DNA of 64,000 nucleotides from Streptosporangium amethystogenes (GTDB lineage Bacteria > Actinomycetota > Actinomycetes > Streptosporangiales > Streptosporangiaceae): contig NZ_JOEQ01000005.1 in the NCBI RefSeq assembly GCF_000721075.1, positions 558,001-622,000 of the forward strand. The letters run 5' to 3'. The notes below the pieces were generated by a model. It saw only the letters and a program-made list of their open reading frames with translations, had not been told where the DNA came from and made no database searches. A program made the translations under genes and the position numbers. Each line of letters begins with the position of its first letter. Within the stretch, counting starts at the first letter, position 1. Of the stretch, positions 34,182 through 43,354 are shown in pieces.

Positions 34182-35441
34182 TCAGATCCGTCCTTCCTGG
34201 GCCAGCCAGTCGGGCAGGCGCCGTTCCGGCCCGCCGGCCAGGTACAGCAGGTCGGCGGCCGGGGAGCGGCCGGGGCTCACATGGCGGTTGGCGAACGCGG
34301 CGACCTCGCAGACCAGGGCCGGTGTCGCTCCCAGCCTCGGCAGCGCCGCGAGGGCGGCGCGGAAACAGGCGTCGGCGGCCCTTCGCAGCAGGGGGTCGGC
34401 CAGGCCGCGCCGCGCCGCCCGCAGCCACATCCCCGCACACGGCTCGGCCGCGGCCAGCGCCGCGTCGGCCGCGCGGTCGTCCGTCACCAGGGCGTAGGTC
34501 ACCGCCGCGCACACCGGCCAGCTCGCCGGGTGCTGGGCGTCGAGATAGCGGATCTCCAGCCAGCCGCGTGGCCGTACGGGCGGGAAGAGCGTCGTGGCGT
34601 GGTAGGTCAGGTCCGCCAGGGTCGGCGGACGCGCGGACGCGGTCAGCCGGTCGCGGAAGGTCGAGCCATCACGGACCGGGCGATACCGCGCGTCCCCGTG
34701 ACTCTCCGGATCCTCCGGGTCCTCCGGGGCCTCGCGCACGGCCATGAGGCGGGCGTCGAGCAGGTACTCGGCCCAGTCGGCGGCGGGGTCGCCGCCGGCG
34801 GGGACGGCGGCCGTCCGGGTGCGGTCGAGCCGATCCCACACCGCCTGGCGGCCCGACATCCACCCGCACGGTCGGCTCCCACTGAGCGGCGAGTTGGCGA
34901 AGGCCGCCACCAGGACGGGACCCAGCAGGTGGGCGCGGTCCCACCGGGTCGCGGGTCTGGTGCCCAGGTCCAGGTTGACCTGGATCGAGGCCGTCGAGCA
35001 CATCATCAGCGCCCCGTACGGCCTGCCGAGGAACTCCGCCATCGCCTCGTACCGGGGCAGGCGCAGCTGCCGCCACGCCGGACGCAGCGGGTCGAGTCCC
35101 ACCCCGGCGGGCACCAGGCCGGCGTCCCGCAGCGCTCCGCGCGCGGCGTCCACATCGGCGGTGAGGCGGGTGATCGCGTCGGGCAGCGAGCCCGGTGGCC
35201 CGGAGAGCTCCAGTTGGCCGCCCGGCTCGAAGGTCACCACACTCCCGCCGGGTAGCGGCGGCAGGACTTCGGCGATCCTGGTCCACGGAACCTGGCGGGC
35301 GGGAGCCGTGCGGTCGAAGACCAGGAACTCCAGCTCGACTCCCACCTGCTCGCCGGGGGAGGCGAGAAAGCACTGTCGTGCGAAGGCCTCCACGTCCGAG
35401 GCGTTCCGGATCAGCGTGTTCTCGGTCGCCAGACCGGTCAT
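34182..35441 (-). CDS. egtA: glutamate-cysteine ligase (EgtA)
   Basis: 419 residues of the GCS2-type ligase family, making gamma-glutamylcysteine for EgtB. Seen: GVELEFLVFD near the N-terminus, TFEPGGQLELSGPP, an MMCSTASIQVNLD block, and LEIRYLDAQ near residue 300, all in the positions expected. It heads the minus-strand egtABCD operon; the spacer to egtB is 70 bases. No egtE (the C-S lyase) is nearby, which is common, as egtE often lies elsewhere. Confidence 0.92.
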   Translation of the reverse strand: MTGLATENTLIRNASDVEAFARQCFLASPGEQVGVELEFLVFDRTAPARQVPWTRIAEVLPPLPGGSVVTFEPGGQLELSGPPGSLPDAITRLTADVDAARGALRDAGLVPAGVGLDPLRPAWRQLRLPRYEAMAEFLGRPYGALMMCSTASIQVNLDLGTRPATRWDRAHLLGPVLVAAFANSPLSGSRPCGWMSGRQAVWDRLDRTRTAAVPAGGDPAADWAEYLLDARLMAVREAPEDPEDPESHGDARYRPVRDGSTFRDRLTASARPPTLADLTYHATTLFPPVRPRGWLEIRYLDAQHPASWPVCAAVTYALVTDDRAADAALAAAEPCAGMWLRAARRGLADPLLRRAADACFRAALAALPRLGATPALVCEVAAFANRHVSPGRSPAADLLYLAGGPERRLPDWLAQEGRI

Positions 35442-35734
35442 CCCCGTCCCCTTTCAACATTTATCTGTGGATCTACAGACTTGTGTGATGTTCAGGGGGT
35501 GGGTGGTATCGGTAAGTCACGATGGTGTGGCGCTCTGTTCCGACTCCCGGGCATCACGGTGCCATGTCCGGTGAGACGCTCAGGGAAGCGACGATGTGCC
35601 TAGGGGAAAAGTTCCCATTACGGGCGATTTCGACACATTTCTCCGTCCGGCTGACCGGTCACCCGCCTACGGCGTCCTGTGACCGGGCCGGAGACCGGGG
35701 GCCGCCGGCCGTGCCGCTGTGCCACTCGGTGTCG

Positions 35735-37600
35735 TCAGCGGTCCCCAAAGGGGTGGCCGCCGGGGAGAAACGCGGAGATCTCCTCCGGGCCGGGCGGCTC
35801 CGGCCAGCCCGGGGCCGGTCCGGTGCCGGAGGGGGCGGGGCCGGAAGACCACGGGCCGGAGAGGCCGAGGACCGCGCAGGCCAGCCAGTGCTCGCCAGGC
35901 TCGTGCTCGCCGCGCAGCGTGGGAATGACCGTACGCGGGACGATGACGTTGGTACCCGGCAGGGGGAGGACCAGCTCCCCGCTCCGGGCCCCGCGGAGGT
36001 CCTCGATCACGCACAGCCCGGCGGGGGAGTCGAGGCGGGCGTGGCCGGGGCCCTCGGTGGCGCGGTGTGCGGCGGGGTCTCGGTCGACGGCGAACGCCCC
36101 CTCGGCTGACAGCAGCCCGCGCCCCGACCGCAGCCGGTGCACCCGTATGTGCCATGGAGGGCGCGGGAGCAGCCAGGTGTCGACCTCCACGTCCGGCCAC
36201 GGCGTCCAGCGGGCGTGGAGCAGGCCGTCGTCTGAGGAGAGGTCCTCGGGTACCTCGCAGGGCCGCCAGTGCGTCCCGTCGTCGCTCATCGCCAGGGTGC
36301 TGTCGAAGGCACCCTGCTCCAGCCCCCACGAGCCGCCCGGCACGCTGAACCCGAAGGACGTCGAGTAGGCGAACTTGGCGTACTTCGCCGCGCCGTGCCG
36401 CACCCACGTGTGGTGCTGCCCCGCGCTCAGCATGACGACCTGCCGCCCCCGCTCGCACCGCATCAGCGCGACTCCCGCCTCCGGCTGGACGCTGGTCGCG
36501 GCGAGTTCCCGCGCCGCCTTCTCCTCGGCGGTCCAGAAGGGATGCCCGGGGGCGAGTGCCAGCGGCAGGAACGCCTTCAGCGCCCAGTACGGGGAGCCGG
36601 GGGCGTTGTACTGCTCGGTGAGAGCGGGCTGGGCGTAGCCGTATCCCAGGGTGAGCAGGCCGGCGCGGTCGCGGATCGGCCGCCCGAACCACCAGCGCAG
36701 ATGCCGCATCAGATGCCCCTTCACCTCCCCCCACGGCAGGGCCTCGACTCCGGCGAAGGCGAGGGCGCCCCAGAAGGCTCCCTGTGCGAAGCGGTAGGTC
36801 AGGCTCCGGCCGAAGGGCACGGCGGCTCCGCCGGAGGTGAACCAGTGCTGGAAGTCCAGCGCGAAGGCCGCCGCCCGCTCACGCAGGCGCCCGGCGCGGA
36901 CGGAATCACGGTCGGCGGCCAGGGTGGCGTAGACCAGGCCGTAGTAGTGCATCGCGAAGGGGACGTAGTAGTCGCGCTGGGCGGTGGGGCCGTCGCTGTA
37001 CCAGCCGCCGCCCAGCGCGAAGGACTCCAGCCGCTCCAGCCGGGCGAGGTTGGGCCCGGGGTCGAAGCGCACCCCGACGCGGTCCAGGCCGAGCCCCACC
37101 ATGACGGGGAAGAACTGCCAGTTGTTGTCGACGGCCTCGACGGTCATCGAGCGGAGCAGCCAGGACGCGAGACCGTCGCGTTCCCGGTCGCTGAGCGGGT
37201 CCCACACGACCTCGGGCGCGAGGGCCAGCGCCAGGCCGATCGCGGCGGCCTCCACCAGCCGCTGGTCGACGTCGGTCACCGCCCCCCAGAACTCCTCGTG
37301 CCCGGGATCCGTCCCGGCGGCGAGTCCCCGGCGCCAGAGCTCCCAGTGCTCGAAGGCCCCCCCTCCAGCCGCCAGCGGCGCCAGTCCCCACAGCGGGCGG
37401 GCGAACGCCTCCAGCTCGGCGGCCGCGTCGTCGTAGTGGGCCGTGTTGCCGCCGAGCCGAAGTCGCGCCCGCCCCGGACCGAGGTGGGGGACCAGCGGCA
37501 GGACGAGTTCGGTCACGAGCCGGCGCATGTCCTCGCGGTCACGCGGTGTCCCGCCCCCGTCCGTCCCCGGTGACGCCGATGACGTGGCTGATCGTTCCAC
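35735..37600 (-). CDS. DUF2264 protein, probable uronide-type glycosidase
   Basis: 621 residues without signal peptide. The alpha/alpha-barrel-like N-terminal ~350 residues (NNWQFFPVMVGLGLDRVG, GGGWYSDGPTAQRDYYVPFAMHYYGLVYA) are diagnostic of DUF2264, and a C-terminal beta-rich part follows (RCERGRQVVMLSAGQHHTW). Members of this family cluster with oligosaccharide importers, and some are linked to removal of uronic acid from plant-type glycans; that activity is recalled, not shown here. It lies 84 bases after the permease genes and is likely the intracellular hydrolase of the imported sugar. GTG is used as start; an ATG at 37528 is an alternative. Confidence 0.75.
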   Translation of the reverse strand: MERSATSSASPGTDGGGTPRDREDMRRLVTELVLPLVPHLGPGRARLRLGGNTAHYDDAAAELEAFARPLWGLAPLAAGGGAFEHWELWRRGLAAGTDPGHEEFWGAVTDVDQRLVEAAAIGLALALAPEVVWDPLSDRERDGLASWLLRSMTVEAVDNNWQFFPVMVGLGLDRVGVRFDPGPNLARLERLESFALGGGWYSDGPTAQRDYYVPFAMHYYGLVYATLAADRDSVRAGRLRERAAAFALDFQHWFTSGGAAVPFGRSLTYRFAQGAFWGALAFAGVEALPWGEVKGHLMRHLRWWFGRPIRDRAGLLTLGYGYAQPALTEQYNAPGSPYWALKAFLPLALAPGHPFWTAEEKAARELAATSVQPEAGVALMRCERGRQVVMLSAGQHHTWVRHGAAKYAKFAYSTSFGFSVPGGSWGLEQGAFDSTLAMSDDGTHWRPCEVPEDLSSDDGLLHARWTPWPDVEVDTWLLPRPPWHIRVHRLRSGRGLLSAEGAFAVDRDPAAHRATEGPGHARLDSPAGLCVIEDLRGARSGELVLPLPGTNVIVPRTVIPTLRGEHEPGEHWLACAVLGLSGPWSSGPAPSGTGPAPGWPEPPGPEEISAFLPGGHPFGDR

Positions 37601-37684
37601 TGTCGAGGATTCCTCCTCCGGTGATCGGCGACCGTGGCCGCCGGAGGCCCTGCCGTCCGGGCCGGACCCGCGCCGAAAGCGCGG

Positions 37685-38533
37685 TCAGCTCTTGAGCCCG
37701 GTGAACGCGATCCCCTGCATGATGCGGCGCTGGAAGATCAACAGGACCACGATGACCGGGATGACCGCCAGGGCGGCACCCGCCATGATGTAGTACGCCC
37801 GCCCGGACTCGCTGCTGGCCAGCTGTTGCAGGGCCAGCGGCAGCGTGTAGAGCTCGGGGTCGTTGAGCACCACCAGGGGCCAGACCAGGTCGTTCCAGTG
37901 GAAGATGAAGCTGGTGATCGTCACGACCGCGAGCACCGGCTTCGACAGCGGGATGATGATGCGCCAGAAGATCTGCATCCGTCCCGCGCCGTCGATGCGC
38001 GCCGCCTCCTCCAGCTCGCCGGGCAGCGACATGAAGAACTGGCGCAGCAGGAAGATGTCCAGGACCGAGGCGACGTTGGGCAGGATCAGGCCCCATCCGG
38101 AGTCGAACATGCCGAGCGCCTGGGTGACGTGGATGCGTGGCACCAGCAGCGTGATCGTGGGGACCATCATGCCCGCGAGCAGCACGACGAACAGCTTGTC
38201 CCTGCCGGGAAAGGGGATCCTGGCAAAGGCGTAGGCGGCCAGCGCGTCCACCAGGAGCTTGCCCGGAACCAGTATCAGGCAGACCCAGACGCTGTTGAGG
38301 AACGCCTGGCCCAGCCCGCCGACCTGCAGGACGTGCTCGTAGTTCTCCAGCGTGGGCGACCACTCACCGGTCTTGCGATCCAGCGGAAGCAGGCTGGGCA
38401 CCTTGGTGTAGACGTCCGAGCCGTGTTTGAAAGAGGTCGCCAGCATCCACAGGAACGGGATCACCGATATGGCCGCCAGCAGTACCAGCGCGATGTAGAC
38501 GGGCGCGAGCCGTGCTTTACCGGCCGTCCTCAC
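37685..38533 (-). CDS. sugar ABC transporter permease, MalG type
   Basis: 282 residues with six predicted membrane helices. The EAA loop reads EAARIDGAGRMQIFWRIIIP, which docks to the MalK-type ATPase. It pairs with the MalF-type permease and overlaps its stop by four bases (GTGA). No ATPase is encoded in the operon. Confidence 0.92.
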   Translation of the reverse strand: MRTAGKARLAPVYIALVLLAAISVIPFLWMLATSFKHGSDVYTKVPSLLPLDRKTGEWSPTLENYEHVLQVGGLGQAFLNSVWVCLILVPGKLLVDALAAYAFARIPFPGRDKLFVVLLAGMMVPTITLLVPRIHVTQALGMFDSGWGLILPNVASVLDIFLLRQFFMSLPGELEEAARIDGAGRMQIFWRIIIPLSKPVLAVVTITSFIFHWNDLVWPLVVLNDPELYTLPLALQQLASSESGRAYYIMAGAALAVIPVIVVLLIFQRRIMQGIAFTGLKS

Positions 38534-39495
38534 GACGCCTCCTGCTTGACGAACCTGAACTGCAGCGCAGTGATGATCATGATGAAGAGGAACAGGATGA
38601 ATGACATCGCGCAGGCCGCGCCCATCGCGTCGTAGCGGAACGCGAACAGGTACAGGTGCAGGACGTAGGTCAGGCCCGACTGCTCGGGGCCGCCGGTGAC
38701 GCTCCTGCCGCCGCCGCCCGAGAAGATCACATACACCAGGCCGAAGACCTGCAACGCCGCGATCACGCCGGTGACCAGCAGGTAGAAGGTGGTGGGACGC
38801 AGCATCGGCACGACGATCCTCCGGAACCGCTGGACGGGGCCCGCACCGTCGATGATCGCGGCCTCGCGGATCGAGTCGGGGATGCCCTTGAGCCCGGCGA
38901 GGTAGATGATCATTGAGATGCCGCACTGCCAGGCGGCGATGAACGACAGGGCCGGGATGACCAGCTCGGGGGTGTTGAGCCAGTTCTGCCCGGGGATGCC
39001 GAACAGGCCGAGAAAGCTGTTGACCAGCCCGTACTGCGGGTCGTACAGCCAGCGCCAGATGGCGCCCACCGCGGCCTCGGCGGTCACCACCGGCAGGAAC
39101 AGCAGCAGCCGGAAGAGGTTGGAACCACGGCGGATCGTGTTGATCAGCAGTGCCTGGGCGAGCGCGGTGACCAGGGTCAGCGGCACGGCGATCAGCGTGT
39201 ACTGCAGGGTGACCCGGATCGACTTCCAGAAGTGCGGATACCGTACGTCGTCGAAGAGCAGGTCGAAGTAGTTGGCCGGCCCCACCCAGTTGGGCGCCGA
39301 CCGCAGGTTCCAGTCGGTGAAGCTGTAGTACAGCGCGGCCAGCGCGGGGTAGAGCAGGAAGATCACGAAATAAATCACCGCGGGGGCGATCAGGAGCCAC
39401 CCGATGACGTGGTCGCGCCGCCCGGAACCCGGGCGGCGCCGCCGCCCGGGGAGGGGCGTCACGGCGGGCTTGTCAGCCAGCACCGGAGATGCCAC
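38530..39495 (-). CDS. sugar ABC transporter permease, MalF type
   Basis: 321 residues; a basic N-terminus (GRRRRPGSGRR) precedes six membrane helices. The EAA loop reads EAAIIDGAGPVQRFRRIVVP. It forms the heteromeric channel with the next permease and sits 18 bases after the binding-protein gene. GTG start. Confidence 0.92.
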   Translation of the reverse strand: MASPVLADKPAVTPLPGRRRRPGSGRRDHVIGWLLIAPAVIYFVIFLLYPALAALYYSFTDWNLRSAPNWVGPANYFDLLFDDVRYPHFWKSIRVTLQYTLIAVPLTLVTALAQALLINTIRRGSNLFRLLLFLPVVTAEAAVGAIWRWLYDPQYGLVNSFLGLFGIPGQNWLNTPELVIPALSFIAAWQCGISMIIYLAGLKGIPDSIREAAIIDGAGPVQRFRRIVVPMLRPTTFYLLVTGVIAALQVFGLVYVIFSGGGGRSVTGGPEQSGLTYVLHLYLFAFRYDAMGAACAMSFILFLFIMIITALQFRFVKQEAS

Positions 39496-39513
39496 GTTTG
39501 CCTCGCTTTCGCG

Positions 39514-40731
39514 TTAGCCGTTCCAGCCGAGCAGCGCGCGGGTCTTGGTCGCCGCCTCGGTCAGCGCCTGCTGGGAGGTGACCTTGCCGCTCAGCGCGGA
39601 CTCGATCGCGGGAGCGATGATCTCGTCGTTGATCTGGATCCACTCCGGCAGGGCCGGCCTGGCATGGGCGACCTTGAGCTGCTCCAGGAAGGCCGCCTGG
39701 TCGGGCCCGAAGGTGGCCGCGTCCCTCTCCGCCGCCGCCACATTGGTCGGGAAGCCCCCCAGCGCCTGCGCCAGCGCGGTGTTGTTGTCGGCGTTGGTCA
39801 GGAAGGTGAGCCACTTCCACGCCAGCTCGGGGTTCTTGCCCTTACTGAAGACCACCGCGTTCTCGCCGCCGATGTTGCCGGCGGGCTCGGTCTTGTACGG
39901 CAGCGGGGCGGTGCCGAACTCCAGGTCGGGGAACTGCTCCTTGATGTTGGCCACGTCCCACGGGCCGGAGATCATCATGCCGGCCAGGCCGTTCTCGAAG
40001 GCCTTGTCCGAGTCGGTGATCGCCCTGGGGGAGGACGGCAGCAGATCCACCCAGAGCTGGAGCGCGTCGACGCCGGGCTGCTGGTCAAACAGGATCTTCT
40101 TGTCCTTCTCGTCGACGAGGGAGCCGCCGGCGCCCGCGAGGAAGCCGGGCCACATCCAGCCGCCGTAGCCGTCACCCTTGGGCACCACCATGCCCGCGAT
40201 CTTTGGATCGTCCTGGTGGACCTTCGCGGCCGTCTGCTTGAGCTCGTCCCAGGTCTTGGGCGGCGTCGGCACCAGTTTCTTGTTGTGGAAGAGCGCCACC
40301 GCGGTGTGGTCCAGCGGCAGGCCGTAGATCTTGTCGTTCACCTTGTTGGTGTTCAGGGCACCCGCGTAGTACGTCTTCTCGTCGACGGTGCCGGCGGGCA
40401 TCTCGCTGACGGTGCCGTCGAGTGCGTACCTGGCCACCAGCGGCTGGTCCAGGATGCCGACGTCGGGGACGGTGCCGGCGGCGACGGCGCTGCCCAGCTT
40501 GGTGTTGTAGTCGTCCTTGGGGATCTTGACGATCTTGACGGTGACGTTGTTGGCCTTCTCGAAGTCGGTGCGCAGCTTCTCGACGACCTCCCCCGCCTGC
40601 GGGGTGCGGTCCTGAAACATCCAGTAGGTCAGTGTGGTGGCCTCCGAGGCCGTCCCGTTGTCGCCGCCGCATGCGACAAGCCCGGCCAGCAGCGCCATGC
40701 CCGCCGCGGCCCCTGTGACTCTCCTGATCAT
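39514..40731 (-). CDS. extracellular sugar-binding lipoprotein of ABC importer
   Basis: 405 residues, family 1 solute-binding protein. The lipobox LVAC places the lipidated Cys at about residue 21. YWMFQDRTPQAGEVVEKL, DVGILDQPLVARYA, YGLPLDHTAVALFHNK and GMMISGPWDV are typical of sugar-binding proteins of oligosaccharide importers. AGGAGGAAG lies just before the ATG. First gene of the importer operon, so it is the one under direct promoter control; the ligand is unknown, but the DUF2264 partner suggests an acidic oligosaccharide. Confidence 0.93.
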   Translation of the reverse strand: MIRRVTGAAAGMALLAGLVACGGDNGTASEATTLTYWMFQDRTPQAGEVVEKLRTDFEKANNVTVKIVKIPKDDYNTKLGSAVAAGTVPDVGILDQPLVARYALDGTVSEMPAGTVDEKTYYAGALNTNKVNDKIYGLPLDHTAVALFHNKKLVPTPPKTWDELKQTAAKVHQDDPKIAGMVVPKGDGYGGWMWPGFLAGAGGSLVDEKDKKILFDQQPGVDALQLWVDLLPSSPRAITDSDKAFENGLAGMMISGPWDVANIKEQFPDLEFGTAPLPYKTEPAGNIGGENAVVFSKGKNPELAWKWLTFLTNADNNTALAQALGGFPTNVAAAERDAATFGPDQAAFLEQLKVAHARPALPEWIQINDEIIAPAIESALSGKVTSQQALTEAATKTRALLGWNG

Positions 40732-40762
40732 TTCTTCCTCCTGTTGGGGGGTGCAACGGAGG

Positions 40763-40810
40763 ATAATGTAAGGTGTGAAAAAAGTTCAGTCCCCTTGAGA
40801 AACGCTTTGG
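40763..40810 (-). promoter_or_regulatory. probable promoter and LacI-type operator of the importer operon
   Basis: On the minus strand a TACATTAT box (40770-40763) lies about 30 bases before the binding-protein start, and a CTGAAC box (40789-40784) precedes it with a short spacer. Upstream, GAGAAACGCTTTGG (40797-40810, plus strand) is centred on CG like LacI-family operators. No regulator gene is adjacent. Confidence 0.35.
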
Positions 40811-40869
40811 TAACACGGAGGAGAGAGAGGTGTGGGTCATTCGTGAGGTGTGCTCCCCGGGGAGCGGGG

Positions 40870-40901
40870 CGTGGACGCCCCGTCGCGACGGGGCGTCCAC
40901 G
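40870..40901 (-). terminator. terminator of S1 peptidase gene, 32-bp perfect palindrome
   Basis: Eleven bases after the peptidase stop the sequence forms a perfect 16-bp-per-arm palindrome (GTGGACGCCCCGTCG then its complement, plus one flanking pair). In RNA the centre must open into a small loop. It also insulates the importer promoter. Confidence 0.7.
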
Positions 40902-40911
40902 GCACGGGACC

Positions 40912-42444
40912 CTAGGGCGTCTTGTACCTCAGGGTGTAGGAGCCGGAGCCGCTCGCGGAGGTCACGCGGTAGCGGTAGTAGCCGCGTGTGCCGGTGTAGT
41001 TGATCCGCTCGTCGGGTCCGGGGCTGTCGGAGGTGGCGACGGTGACCCAGTTGGTGCCGCTCCATTTTTGGAGGAAGAGGTCGAAGTCGACGTTGTCATC
41101 GCTGTCCAGGCAGGCGGACTGCTGGCCGGGGGCCGCCGTCTGGTAGTACCTGTTGTTCGGCTGGTAGGCGGACTGGCCGTCGTTCAGCTTGCCGGTGGCG
41201 CTCTTCGGGTAGCCGGTGCAGGGGGATGCGCTCGGCGGGGTGGTGCCAGGAGGGGTGGTGCCAGGAGGGGGGGTGCTCGCACCCACGGTCGTCAGGGTCA
41301 GGCCGTAGGCGGAGAGGATCTCGGCGACCGGCTGGAAGTAGGTGACGCCCCCCGAGGTGCAGTCACCGGAGCCGCCGGAGGTGACCCCCTGGGCCTGGTC
41401 CACCGAGATGAACGAGCCGCCCGAGTCGCCCGGCTCGGCACAGACACTGGTACGGGCCAACTGGTAGACGGTGCCCTGGGGGTAGGTGACGCTGGTGTCG
41501 CGCTGCTGGATGGTGCCGCAGTGCCAGCCGGTGGTGGAGCCGGACCGGCAGACCGAGGCGCCCTCGATGGCCGGCCTGGCGCCGGCGACGGGCACGGTGC
41601 CGCCGGAGCCGTTGTTGACCGCGGGTTTGGGGGTCCAGTTGGCGTTCACCGAGACCCAGGCGTAGTCGCTGTCGGGGAAGACCGACCCCTGGAAGACGCC
41701 CTGGGCGCTCCAGTTGGAGCCGCTCGTGGTGTCGCCCTGCTTGCCGCAGTGACCGGCGCTGACGAAACCGTTCTGGGGGCTACGGGTCACCGAGAAGCCG
41801 ATCGAGCAGCGCTCCGTGGTGCCGATGTAGTAGGCGTTACCGCCCACGAGGTCGTCGAGCAGGCGAGGGGTCTCGTCGGAGGGTTCCACCTTCACCGCGA
41901 CCGGGTCCGCGCCGGAGGCCTCCAGGGCGTTCGAGGCTACCGCGACATCCTTGGAGAGGACGACCACCTTGTTGGTCCGCACGTCGATGTAGCGCACGGC
42001 TCCGGTGTCCTTGTGGGCGGCCGGAGTGCTGTCCACCTGGTTCTTGATGGCGATCAGGTCCGACAGGGAGCGGGTGACGATCTCGGCTCGGGCGCCGGTG
42101 GCGACGATCTGGGGGATGTCGGCCTCGGAGGTGGTGGCGACCACGAGTCGCTGCGCGACGGTTCCGACGAACCAGGAACCGGCGAAGCGCGCACCGAGCT
42201 TTCCGCGCAGGTCCGCCTCGACCGTCGCCAGGCGGGTCTCGTTGACCAGGCGGGTCTGGGCCTGCTCCTTGGTGAGGTGCAGGTCGCGCTGGAGTGCCTC
42301 GATCATGCCCGCCGGGGGTTTCCAGGCGCCCGGGACGGCGGGAGCGTTCGCGGCCAGGACCTGGGCGATGGCCGGGACGGGCGTCGGCGTGAGCGCGGTG
42401 ATCACTAGGACGCATCCCGTGGTGATGGCGTGTCTGCGGGACAT
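40912..42444 (-). CDS. secreted S1 (streptogrisin/alpha-lytic-like) serine peptidase
   Basis: 510 residues with ATG after GAGGAGAG. A signal peptide (~1-30) is followed by an alpha-lytic-type propeptide (~35-190, with LTKEQAQTRLVNETRLATVEADLRGKL in parts) and the chymotrypsin-fold domain. The triad is visible: His in SAGHC, Asp in DSDYAWV, Ser in GDSGG. Cys pairs are as in streptogrisins. A Pro/Thr linker (PPPGTTPPGTTPP) leads to a ~95-residue C-terminal beta domain (DNVDFDLFLQKWSG, GYYRYRVTSASGSGSYTLRY) resembling pre-peptidase C-terminal domains that bind substrate. It would digest protein outside the cell. Confidence 0.92.
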   Translation of the reverse strand: MSRRHAITTGCVLVITALTPTPVPAIAQVLAANAPAVPGAWKPPAGMIEALQRDLHLTKEQAQTRLVNETRLATVEADLRGKLGARFAGSWFVGTVAQRLVVATTSEADIPQIVATGARAEIVTRSLSDLIAIKNQVDSTPAAHKDTGAVRYIDVRTNKVVVLSKDVAVASNALEASGADPVAVKVEPSDETPRLLDDLVGGNAYYIGTTERCSIGFSVTRSPQNGFVSAGHCGKQGDTTSGSNWSAQGVFQGSVFPDSDYAWVSVNANWTPKPAVNNGSGGTVPVAGARPAIEGASVCRSGSTTGWHCGTIQQRDTSVTYPQGTVYQLARTSVCAEPGDSGGSFISVDQAQGVTSGGSGDCTSGGVTYFQPVAEILSAYGLTLTTVGASTPPPGTTPPGTTPPSASPCTGYPKSATGKLNDGQSAYQPNNRYYQTAAPGQQSACLDSDDNVDFDLFLQKWSGTNWVTVATSDSPGPDERINYTGTRGYYRYRVTSASGSGSYTLRYKTP

Positions 42445-42731
42445 GGGTCTCTCCTCGACCTCGGCTTTCCGGGCGTGAGGGGGGAGAACACCACGTATCG
42501 CAGGTTGATCATGCGATGTGGGCGACGCCATGCTAATCCAGCCGTTGCCGGTCAAGGCCTCAACGCCGCGCGCCACGCGGAGGGTGATTTCAGCTGAGGT
42601 CCGCTCGTGGCCCGGTCATCCGGCTGCTCGTCGGCTGCGCCGAGGTGACGGCCGTCCGCCGTCACCGGGACGCGGCCGATGCCGGCACCGCTCATGGGGC
42701 AGGGCGGCCTCGCGGGATCGTGCGCGGCGGC

Positions 42732-42998
42732 TCAGCCCGCTTCCGCCGTCGTGTTCGGGGCGGCGTGCGACTGGCGGCGCACCGCGAGGGCGATGTCCAC
42801 GATCACCATCACGGCCAGTACGGCCATCACGACGGTGAGCCAGGTGATACCGGCCACGAGGCCGAGCACCCCCAGGGCGATCACCGCTACCAGGGCGAAC
42901 GAGCCCAGGCGAATGTGGGCCACATCGCGCGGGGTCGCACCGACCATGGGCTTCCCGGTCGCCGAGGTCTCTTCGGGCAGCTGTTCTTCGGAAGTCAC
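42732..42998 (-). CDS. small two-helix membrane protein
   Basis: 88 residues; the GTG start follows AAGGAGAG. An acidic N-terminus (TSEEQLPEETSATG) precedes two close hydrophobic helices (LGSFALVAVIALGVLGLVAGI and WLTVVMAVLAVMVIVDIALAV, partly quoted) and a short basic tail. I do not recognise a family. It lies alone between two gene ends, downstream of the large palindrome at 43080. Confidence 0.6.
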   Translation of the reverse strand: MTSEEQLPEETSATGKPMVGATPRDVAHIRLGSFALVAVIALGVLGLVAGITWLTVVMAVLAVMVIVDIALAVRRQSHAAPNTTAEAG

Positions 42999-43079
42999 AC
43001 TCTCTCCTTGGTCGCGAACGCCCCCTGTACCCGGATGTCGCCTCGTCAAGCGTCCGGGCTCGCATTTCACGCGACGAGT

Positions 43080-43135
43080 GGAGTGCCCCTGTCCGGTTCC
43101 GCGCACCGGTGCGCGGAACCGGACAGGGGCACTCC
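43080..43135. repeat. 56-bp perfect palindrome
   Basis: GAGTGCCCCTGTCCGG and the following bases are mirrored exactly about 43107/43108, giving 28 paired positions without a mismatch or spacer. It lies in the 356-base gene-free stretch 42999-43354, 82 bases before the small membrane protein start and 220 bases after the end of the gene at 43355. It may be a very strong terminator, a protein-binding site or a recombination relic. The rest of this stretch shows nothing recognisable. Confidence 0.85.
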
Positions 43136-43354
43136 CGGTCTGGTCTTCGCGGTCCGATGCCCTGCCACGGCGCGTACGGGCCGTCACGGGGGTACCGGCG
43201 ACGTCGGGCAGGGGCGTGCCGCGGTGACCATGGGCCGAAGCGGGCCGCGAACCCGCCCCCGGTTACGTCGGCGAGGGCTCTGCCGGAGCCGGCTCAGAGC
43301 GGCGGCGGTGTCCGTCGGGCCGGGGCGAAACCGAACGCGAGACGCGCGATCGGG

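Noticed and set aside
39232..42408. Long plus-strand open frame opposite the importer and peptidase
   Set aside because: It runs across several real minus-strand genes and the spacer between them, with no recognisable domain or start site.
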